From the NCBI GenBank assembly GCA_030152805.1, contig JASLIG010000083.1, positions 1 to 37,836 of the forward strand: DNA of 37,836 bases, written 5' to 3'. Both the position numbers and the translations under genes were made by a program. Below are positions 30,681-37,224 of the stretch, one piece after another (the first letter of the stretch is position 1; the number at the start of each line of letters is the position of its first letter). Below the pieces are notes generated by a model. The model worked only from the letters and a program-made list of their open reading frames with translations, did not search any database and had not been told where the DNA came from. The DNA comes from Solirubrobacterales bacterium. GTDB lineage: Bacteria; Actinomycetota; Thermoleophilia; Solirubrobacterales; 70-9.

Positions 30681-31088
30681 ATGCCCGTCATCGACGCATC
30701 GGTCGTCGTCACCGTGCTGGCCGACGCTGAGCATGCGCCCTGGGCCGAGGCCCAGCTCTCGACCGGCGGCGTCAACCGGTCCCTTTGGGTTCCTCACCTA
30801 ATCGATGCGGAGGTCGGCCAGGCGTTGCGCCGCCGAGTCGCGGCTGGTCGGCTGGGTGCGGACAGGGCGGACGCGGCGCTGCTGGACCTCGTGCGAATGC
30901 CGCTTCGCCGCATCGACCACATCGGCCTGATTCACCGGGCCTGGGAGCTGCGTCACAACCTCAGCTTCTACGACAGCCTCTACGTCGCCCTCGCCGAGAT
31001 TCTGGATGTGCCCCTGGTCACGCTCGACCGCCGCCTCGCCAGGGCCGTCGGCGATGCCACGGGGGTGACGGTGCTTACCGCGGGTTAG
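30681..31088 (+). CDS. vapC: VapC-type PIN-domain toxin
   Basis: 135 aa. Four conserved acidic residues of the PIN active site are present: Asp5 (VIDASV), Glu44 (HLIDAEVGQAL), Asp98 (LSFYDSLYVALAE) and Asp116 (PLVTLDRRLA), so a Mg2+-dependent ribonuclease fold appears intact. AAAGGA just before ATG 30681 serves as ribosome-binding site, and the gap to vapB is 6 bp. Its 3' end overlaps the convergent GT2 gene by 4 bp. VapC toxins cleave tRNA or rRNA; the target here is unknown. Confidence 0.92.
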   Translation: MPVIDASVVVTVLADAEHAPWAEAQLSTGGVNRSLWVPHLIDAEVGQALRRRVAAGRLGADRADAALLDLVRMPLRRIDHIGLIHRAWELRHNLSFYDSLYVALAEILDVPLVTLDRRLARAVGDATGVTVLTAG

Positions 31089-31960
31089 CGCCCGCGCACC
31101 GCGGTGATGGCAAGGCTGGTGGCCAACTTGGCTCCGATGCCCGCGTAGACCGCGGCGTTGAGAAGCGGGTTGTGCTCGGGAGCGTCGAAGCGGCGGTAGA
31201 AGCGCCCCATGCCGCGGTGGAAGGCGATCTCCTGTTTGGGCGCACGGCGCGTGCCGCTCGAGCCCCCCTTGACGTGCAGGGCGACGCCGGCGGGCTCGTA
31301 GAAGACCTTCCAGCCCGACTGCCAGAAGCGGCGGCACCAGTCGAGGTCCTCCATGTAGAGCCAGTAGCCCTCGTCGAGCAGACCGACCTCGCGCACCGCC
31401 TCGGCGCGGCAGAGCATGAAGGCACCGTTGACCGCGTCGACCTCTCCCGCCTCGTCGTCGCCCAGGTGCGTTGCCCGGTACTGGCTCAGGGCCTCACCGG
31501 CCCCGTCGCCCCGGCCGACGCCGGTGAAGTGAGCGAGGGCGCTGAGCGGGGTGGGGAAGGAGCGCTTGCAGGCGTGGTCCAGCTCTCCGGACTCGGTGAC
31601 CAGCTTGCAGCCGACCATACCGATGCGCTCGTCCGAGCGCAGTCGCGCCAGCGAGGCGTCGAGCGTGCCCTCGTACACCTCGGTATCGGGGTTGAGCAGC
31701 AGCACTGCCTTCGCCTCCTCCTCTTGCAGGACGACGTTGTTGGCGGCCGAGAAGCCGATGTTCTCGCGACGGATCAGCCGCACCGCCGGGAACTCGCGCT
31801 CGACCATGTCGGGGGTTGAGTCGGGGCTGCCGCTGTCGACCACGGTCACCCGCATCGCCGCCCCGGCCGGATGCCGGTCAAGCGAGCGCAGGCAGCGGCG
31901 CAGCAGCGTTTCGGCGCCATGACTGACGATGACGACCTCGAGGTCGAGCGCGGGGGCCAT
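31085..31960 (-). CDS. GT2 family glycosyltransferase, rhamnosyltransferase (WbbL)-like
   Basis: 291 aa. VVIVSHGAETLLRRCLRSL, VTVVDSGSPDSTPDM, NIGFSAANNVVL, VLLLNPDTEVYEGTLD and DEGYWLYMEDLDWCRRFW closely follow the WbbL pattern of dTDP-rhamnosyltransferases. The C-terminus ends with a hydrophobic stretch (VYAGIGAKLATSLAITA). In a three-gene minus-strand block with the priming transferase (11-bp gap) and the O-antigen-ligase-like gene, it may add the second sugar onto the primed lipid. Donor assignment to rhamnose is inference from family and context. Confidence 0.9.
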   Translation of the reverse strand: MAPALDLEVVIVSHGAETLLRRCLRSLDRHPAGAAMRVTVVDSGSPDSTPDMVEREFPAVRLIRRENIGFSAANNVVLQEEEAKAVLLLNPDTEVYEGTLDASLARLRSDERIGMVGCKLVTESGELDHACKRSFPTPLSALAHFTGVGRGDGAGEALSQYRATHLGDDEAGEVDAVNGAFMLCRAEAVREVGLLDEGYWLYMEDLDWCRRFWQSGWKVFYEPAGVALHVKGGSSGTRRAPKQEIAFHRGMGRFYRRFDAPEHNPLLNAAVYAGIGAKLATSLAITAVRGR

Positions 31961-31971
31961 GGCTGGATTCT

Positions 31972-33477
31972 CTAGTAGGCGCCTTCGCCACGGACGATCG
32001 CCCGCGGCGTGCGCAAGAGGATCGCCAGGTCGCCGGCGATCGAGAGGTTGTCGAGGTAGTCGCGCTCCATCGCCAGCCGCTCCTCGAAGGTGAGGTCGCC
32101 GCGGCCGTAGACCTGCATCGGCCCGGTCAGGCCCGGCTTGACCGCCAGCCGCACTCGCTGGCGCTCGTCGTAGAGAGCCACCACCGCTTCCTCCTCGGGC
32201 CGCGGGCCGACCAGCGACATGTCGCCGCGCAGGACGTTGATCAGCTGCGGCAGCTCGTCGAGGCTGGTCCGCCGCAGGAACTTGCCGGCCCGCGTGATCC
32301 GCGGGTCATCGGGGATCTTGAAGGCCGGCTCGTCGAGCTTCTCCAGGTCGACTAGCTCGCCCAGACGGGCCTCGGCGTCAGCCACCATCGTGCGGAACTT
32401 CATCATCGTGAAGGGCTCGCCGTTCTTGCCCACTCGCTTCTGGCGGAAGAAGACCGGCAGGCCCGAGTCGATCACGATGAAGATCGCGATCGCGGCCAGC
32501 AGGGGGGAGAGCAGGGTGAGCATCAGGCCGGAGACGAGAAGGTCGAGGCCCCGCTTCATCGCCAGGGTCGAGCGGGGCGGGTCGGCGAAGCGGAAGTCGA
32601 GCATCGGCAGCTCGGCGAGGCGGTTGAGCTCGACCCCCGGCCCCAGCAGCCCGTAGTGCCTGGGCAGGAAGGTGAGGCCGAGGCCGGTCGCCTTGCACTG
32701 CTCGATCAGGTGCTCGACGTCGCGCTCGCTCATCTCGTGCTCGGCGACGACAACGCGCTCGACGTCGTGGTCGAGCGCGACTTTGGCGATCTCCTCGAGC
32801 GACCCGAGCCGGGGCAGGGAGGCGCGGCGGTCCTTGTCGCGCGGCTCGGAGAGATAGCCGACCAGGCGCAGGCGCGCCTCGGGGTGGGTCGCGATCCGAC
32901 GCGCGATCACGTCGGTGGTCGCCGCGGGCCCGACCACGATGCCGATCGCCACCCCCGTCAGCCGCTGCCAGACGAAGCGCAGCACCGCTCGGCCGACGAA
33001 GCAGGCGAGCACGGCGCCGATGCCGACCAGGATCGCGCTCTTCGGCGAGAGCGGCCCAACCGGGCTGAGGGCCAGCAAGCCGTCGAGGACGATCGTGCCG
33101 AGGGCGCTGGCCGAGACGAGCGTGGGGAGCTCGTCGAGCGTGCTGTGGCGGATGCGGCGGTGGTCTTTGTCGTAGAGCCCGTGCAGCTTCAGCACCAGCA
33201 GCCAGGCCGGAGTGAAGAGGACGGCCCAGAAGAGCTTGGCGACGTCGGTCGTTTGGGTCACCGCGGTCGCGACGCAGAGGGCGGCGAAGATCGCCAGCCA
33301 ATCACCGGCGGCGAGCAGGCGGCGCAATAGGGCGCCGCGGCGGCGTGAGCCGCTCGGCCCGGTCAGCCCCAACCGGCTGGCAACTTCGGTTGGCGCGATC
33401 GGATCGAGCTCTTGCGCGGCCGCCCGGGCCGCCTCGTCCTCGACGCTTTGCGTGCCGGGAGTCGTTCTCGCGCTCAT
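31972..33477 (-). CDS. Polyprenyl-phosphate glycosylphosphotransferase (WbaP/CpsE-like), priming enzyme
   Basis: 501 aa from ATG 33477 (TGATG overlap with the upstream gene; GTG 33504 and ATG 33489 are possible). There are four to five N-terminal TM helices (about 55-175), a CoA-binding-like Rossmann segment (175-300; VVVAEHEMSERDVEHL), then the bacterial sugar transferase domain (about 307-501). That domain has a membrane-entering helix, FRQKRVGKNGEPFTMMKFRT, the catalytic Asp407-Glu408 in SLDELPQL, SLVGPRPE and KPGLTGPMQVYGRG. Such enzymes transfer a hexose-1-phosphate from UDP-sugar to undecaprenyl phosphate, starting repeat-unit synthesis. It is the only priming transferase in the window. 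Confidence 0.94.
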   Translation of the reverse strand: MSARTTPGTQSVEDEAARAAAQELDPIAPTEVASRLGLTGPSGSRRRGALLRRLLAAGDWLAIFAALCVATAVTQTTDVAKLFWAVLFTPAWLLVLKLHGLYDKDHRRIRHSTLDELPTLVSASALGTIVLDGLLALSPVGPLSPKSAILVGIGAVLACFVGRAVLRFVWQRLTGVAIGIVVGPAATTDVIARRIATHPEARLRLVGYLSEPRDKDRRASLPRLGSLEEIAKVALDHDVERVVVAEHEMSERDVEHLIEQCKATGLGLTFLPRHYGLLGPGVELNRLAELPMLDFRFADPPRSTLAMKRGLDLLVSGLMLTLLSPLLAAIAIFIVIDSGLPVFFRQKRVGKNGEPFTMMKFRTMVADAEARLGELVDLEKLDEPAFKIPDDPRITRAGKFLRRTSLDELPQLINVLRGDMSLVGPRPEEEAVVALYDERQRVRLAVKPGLTGPMQVYGRGDLTFEERLAMERDYLDNLSIAGDLAILLRTPRAIVRGEGAY

Positions 33478-35381
33478 CAGCAGGTCCATTCCCCGCTCAA
33501 ACACTCTGATTCGGGATTGAGCTCGCGTGCCCTTTCGAGGTCGGCCTGGGCCGCCGAGGCTTCGCCGTTCTCATGCTCCGCCCGCGAGAGCAGGTAGTAC
33601 CACTGCCAGTTGCGGTCCTCGCGTTCGATCGCGTGGCCGAAGTGAACGACCGCGCCCGCGTAGTCGCCCTGGCGCTCGGCGAGCAGCCCGAGCTGCACGT
33701 AGGGCGATGCGGCCCAGGGCTCGATCGAGCGCGCGTTTTCGGCGCTGTCCGCCGCGGCGCCGAAGTCGCCGCGGGCCGCGGCGCTCTGGCTCGATTCGAT
33801 CTCGCGTTCGACCAGCAGCGGGCCGACCAGGCCGATCGCGACGACCCAGGCGAGCACGACCGCGGCCACGGTCAAGCCGAAGCGCCTCCCCTCCACCGCG
33901 GAACCCTGTTCGCGCCTGGGGTCGGAGGCGATTTGGGCACAGCGACCGGCAACGACGACACCGCCGGCGAGGAAGAAGACCGCTCCGAGGCCGGGAATCT
34001 CCCAGAACCAGTCGAAGGCGGCGCCGACGGCGAAGGCCAACATCGCCGCCAGCAGCGCCGCGTAGCGGTCGCGCTGCGGGAACGGCGCCGCGCGCCAGGC
34101 CGCGAAGCCGCACCAGAGCAGGGTGCCGATCGTCGCCAGCACCAGCAGTCCGCCGATCGCCCCCAGCTCGGCAAAGGACTCGAGGTAGAGCGAGTGCGCG
34201 TCGTGGACGGGGAGTTCGATCGAGCGCAGCTGCTCCCAGGAGAATTGGTAGGTGCCGGCGCCGTGGCCGAGCAAGGGCTTTTCGCCGAAAGCGTCGATCG
34301 CCACCCGCCAGAAGTCGTGGCGACCGGCGCCCGAGAGATCGGCGAAATGTTCCTTGGGGTCTTTGGGAAACTGGATGTCGGAGCTCGAGAACTGGTCCCA
34401 GGCGCGGCCGCCGACCGCAACCACGGCGACGATCGCCAGCAGCGCCCCCGCCAGCGCTACCCCTTTGAGGAAGGTCGGGCTGCGGGAGATCGCCACGGCG
34501 CGCCCGCTCAGCCTGCCCTCGCGCCGCTCCTCCCAGCGCAGCGCCGCGAAGAGCAGCAGCGAGAGGGCGATGCCGGCGAGCAGGATCAGCAGCACGGTGA
34601 CGCCCTGGTCGATCGCGGCCCGGTTGTCGATGTTGTCGGCGAGGCTGTGCCGTGCCTGCACCGCGAGCACTGCCGGCATGGCGCCGATCGCGCCGATCGC
34701 CAGCGTCGCGAAGAGCCAGAGCCGATCGCGCGAAAGTGCAAGCAGGCAGCCGCTGGCCACCACCAGCGAGAGCAGGCCACCGCGTGAATAGGTGAAGTAG
34801 AGGGCCAGCAGCGAAGCCGGGATCGCCGCCACCGAGAGCCAGCGCAGCGCCGCCCAGGCACCGCGGCGGCTGGTCCAGAGCAGCATCGCGACGCCGATGC
34901 CGAAGATCGCCCCGTTGGCGTTCCAGTAGCCGAGTGGATATCCGAGCCGGGGCCCGCTGCCGATCGTGTCCGAGGCGTTGAGCACGTGTGGCAGCAATCG
35001 CCCGCCCAGGCCGAGCAACGCGACTAGAGCCGCAGCAATTGCTAGACCTTCAGCGAAACGTTGTCGCCTTTCGTCGGTTTGGGCGATCAGGAACGCGGCA
35101 AGGAAGAAGCCGAGATAGACCGCGACGCGGTCTGCCTCGATCACGCTCAGCTCAACTGACCCCGACCAGAGGGATGAGATTGCACAGAGAAGCGACAGAC
35201 AGACGATCAGTCCGCCTGCCCAGTACAGGGGCCGCTCTGGCTTCACGGCCGATCCAGCGCCAAAGACCAGCAGCGCTACTACAAGCAGCCACACAGCCAG
35301 GCCGGCTATGTGACGAGTGCTCACATCGAAACCCCCGCCAGTCAGGGCGAGGCCAACGATCAGGGCGGCGGGCGCAAGCAA
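33477..35381 (-). CDS. O-antigen ligase/Wzy-family membrane protein with C-terminal TPRs
   Basis: 634 aa from TTG 35381. Ten or more TM helices; FTYSRGGLLSLVVA and the periplasmic-loop motif HDAHSLYLESFAELGAIGG (His393, His396) are O-antigen-ligase/polymerase (Wzy_C) hallmarks. Residues about 522-634 contain tetratricopeptide-like repeats (FGAAADSAENARSIEPWAAS, then GDYAGAVVHFGHAIE). A start at ATG 35495 would add 38 residues, but those codons have only about 53% GC at third positions and would overlap the divergent secreted-protein gene by 85 bp, so TTG is preferred. It probably polymerises or ligates the glycan outside the membrane. Confidence 0.87.
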   Translation of the reverse strand: MLAPAALIVGLALTGGGFDVSTRHIAGLAVWLLVVALLVFGAGSAVKPERPLYWAGGLIVCLSLLCAISSLWSGSVELSVIEADRVAVYLGFFLAAFLIAQTDERRQRFAEGLAIAAALVALLGLGGRLLPHVLNASDTIGSGPRLGYPLGYWNANGAIFGIGVAMLLWTSRRGAWAALRWLSVAAIPASLLALYFTYSRGGLLSLVVASGCLLALSRDRLWLFATLAIGAIGAMPAVLAVQARHSLADNIDNRAAIDQGVTVLLILLAGIALSLLLFAALRWEERREGRLSGRAVAISRSPTFLKGVALAGALLAIVAVVAVGGRAWDQFSSSDIQFPKDPKEHFADLSGAGRHDFWRVAIDAFGEKPLLGHGAGTYQFSWEQLRSIELPVHDAHSLYLESFAELGAIGGLLVLATIGTLLWCGFAAWRAAPFPQRDRYAALLAAMLAFAVGAAFDWFWEIPGLGAVFFLAGGVVVAGRCAQIASDPRREQGSAVEGRRFGLTVAAVVLAWVVAIGLVGPLLVEREIESSQSAAARGDFGAAADSAENARSIEPWAASPYVQLGLLAERQGDYAGAVVHFGHAIEREDRNWQWYYLLSRAEHENGEASAAQADLERARELNPESECLSGEWTC

Positions 35382-35410
35382 CGCCGCCGTTTGGTCTAGT
35401 CTTGCGCGCG

Positions 35411-35992
35411 ATGAACGTCGGGACGCGCCATCGCCCGGCCCCAAATCAGGGCCGCGTCGCCTTTGCGTTGATGTCAGTGATTGCTCTGCTGGCATTGGCT
35501 TGCTTCCCGGTGCTCGCTCACGCCGAAAGCTCCAGTGGGGTCCAGTATTCGGACTCGATCCCCAACTACGAAGGCGAACACGCTAAGGCGCACCATCAGG
35601 AAACACCGGCGACGAAGTCGAATACCCCTCACGGCGGTACGGGCGCGCCCGGCAAGACCGAGAACCCGGAAGGCACCGGTGAGTCTGGCGGCTCTGGGGA
35701 AAAGGAATCATCTTCGAAGGGTGCCGGCGCGACCGGCAACGGCAATGGCGGTGGCCCGCAGGGTAACCAAGGCGGCAGCGAGAACAACGGGGCGAAGCAG
35801 TCGGCGCAGGGCAACGGCCAGAGCGCAAGCGCGACGCCTGCCTCGCAATCCAGCGACGGCGATTCCTCGCCGCTGGTGCCGATCCTGATCGCGATCGCCG
35901 TGCTCGCGGCGATCTCGGTTGCCGTGGTGATGATTCGGCAGCGGCGCCAGCGTAGCGGCCCGACCGGCACTCCCTCGCCCGAGGCGAACTAA
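35411..35992 (+). CDS. Secreted, low-complexity, membrane-anchored protein of unknown function
   Basis: 193 aa from ATG 35411 (ATG 35471 possible). A signal-like hydrophobic segment (ALMSVIALLALACFPVLAHA) ends near AHA-ES. The middle 110 residues are disordered and rich in Gly, Ser, Asn, Glu and Gln (GESGGSGEKESSSKGAGATG, then QGNQGGSENNGAKQ). The C-terminus has a TM helix (LVPILIAIAVLAAISVAVVM) and a basic tail (RQRRQR), with no LPXTG sortase motif. It looks like a wall-spanning stalk or spacer. It sits 2 bp before the secreted hydrolase gene, so they are likely cotranscribed. Not recognised as a named family. Confidence 0.75.
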   Translation: MNVGTRHRPAPNQGRVAFALMSVIALLALACFPVLAHAESSSGVQYSDSIPNYEGEHAKAHHQETPATKSNTPHGGTGAPGKTENPEGTGESGGSGEKESSSKGAGATGNGNGGGPQGNQGGSENNGAKQSAQGNGQSASATPASQSSDGDSSPLVPILIAIAVLAAISVAVVMIRQRRQRSGPTGTPSPEAN

Positions 35993-35994
35993 AC

Positions 35995-37143
35995 ATGGCC
36001 GACGAGCGGAAGCGCCCGCCACGGCGGGTTCATCGTTGGCTAGCTGCACTTGCCGTCGCGGCGGGCGCCCTCGCAAGCGCCGCGCCGGCCGCGGCCGCGG
36101 TGCCGGGGAACTTCTGGGGCGTTTCACCGCAGGCGGCGCCCACGGCCGAACAGTTCCAGCGACTGCGGGCGGGCGGCGTCGACAGCGTCCGTATTCCGAT
36201 CGACTGGCACGCGGTACAGACGACCTCGGCCGAAGCATCTGATTTCAGCGCTGTCGACAATCTGGTCACGGGGGCGACGCAGGCCGGAATCGACGTGCTG
36301 CCCTTCGTCTGGGACGCGCCCGCCTGGGCGGTTGCGCAGGTGCACGTTCCGGGCCCCGGCAACGTGAAGGCACCGAAGACGCTGCCGGTCAAGACTGGCG
36401 CCCAGCGCAGCGCCTGGAGCAACTTCCTCAAGCTGGTGGTGGGCCGTTACGGCCCGCACGGCAGCTTCTGGGCGGCGAATCCCTCGCTGCCGGAAACCCC
36501 GATCCACACCTGGCAGATCTGGAACGAGGAGAACTTCAAGTACTTCGTCGTGCGACCCAGCCCGTCCGACTACGGGAAACTGGTCAACCTCTCCTACGCC
36601 GCGATCAAGAGCGTCGATCCGGGCGCGAAGCTGATCCTCGGCGGCATGTTTGCCCAGCCCAACGAGGCGCGGCTGAAAGTGAAACCGCCCCAGGCGTACT
36701 ACGCCGCGGACTTCCTCGATCGGCTCTACGAGACGACCCCCGGAATTAAGCGGAAGTTCGTCGGCGTCGCCCTGCATCCCTACACGACCAGGTACCAGCG
36801 GCTGACGCCGGACATCGAAGAATTCCGCTCCACCCTGGCGGCAAATCACGACGCCGGGAAGGGCCTCTGGATCACCGAGATCGGTTGGAGCTCGCAGCCG
36901 CGGGCGGGGCACGACGGTTTCGCCAAAGGGCCGAAGGGCCAGGTGACGCAGCTCAAGGGTGCCTTCAACCTGTTCCTCCGCAACCAGGTCAAGTGGCACC
37001 TCAGACGGATCTACTGGTTCTCGGTGGACGATCAGCCCGGGATCTGCAACTTCTGCGACGGCACGGGCCTGTTCGGCGAAGGTTTTGTGCCGAAGAAGTC
37101 GTGGTTCGCCTACGTCAAGTTCGCCGGCGGGACCCCAGGCTAG
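35995..37143 (+). CDS. Secreted glycoside hydrolase (clan GH-A, GH39/PslG-like), copy 2
   Basis: 382 aa. Basic N-terminus plus signal peptide (RWLAALAVAAGALASAAP, cleavage near AAA-VP). Acid/base Glu178 is in TWQIWNEENFK and nucleophile Glu295 in LWITEIGWSS; GVALHPYTT and YWFSVDDQPG follow. A CNFC pair (Cys351, Cys354) and DGTGLFGEGFVPKKSW match the C-terminal CSFC-DSVGLF region of the copy at 9642-10757, so the two are paralogues. It is cotranscribed with the low-complexity anchor protein. It probably acts on the extracellular glycan; substrate unknown. Confidence 0.87.
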   Translation: MADERKRPPRRVHRWLAALAVAAGALASAAPAAAAVPGNFWGVSPQAAPTAEQFQRLRAGGVDSVRIPIDWHAVQTTSAEASDFSAVDNLVTGATQAGIDVLPFVWDAPAWAVAQVHVPGPGNVKAPKTLPVKTGAQRSAWSNFLKLVVGRYGPHGSFWAANPSLPETPIHTWQIWNEENFKYFVVRPSPSDYGKLVNLSYAAIKSVDPGAKLILGGMFAQPNEARLKVKPPQAYYAADFLDRLYETTPGIKRKFVGVALHPYTTRYQRLTPDIEEFRSTLAANHDAGKGLWITEIGWSSQPRAGHDGFAKGPKGQVTQLKGAFNLFLRNQVKWHLRRIYWFSVDDQPGICNFCDGTGLFGEGFVPKKSWFAYVKFAGGTPG

Positions 37144-37152
37144 TTCTACCCT

Positions 37153-37195
37153 GAGGTCGCACTTTCCGCCGCTATCCGGCGAAATGAGCGACCTC
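37153..37195. other. Nested stem-loop between the hydrolase and helicase genes
   Basis: An outer 8-bp perfect stem GAGGTCGC (37153-37160) with GCGACCTC (37188-37195) encloses an inner stem CGCCG (37167-37171) with CGGCG (37177-37181), which TTT/AAA (37163-37165 and 37082+100 to 37184) can extend past a bulged C. It lies in the 81-bp gap before the helicase start at 37225. No U-run follows, so it is either a Rho-independent-like terminator without a tail or a structured leader. Confidence 0.5.
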
Positions 37196-37224
37196 GGCCC
37201 CCGGCGCCGCGTAAGATCGGTGGG

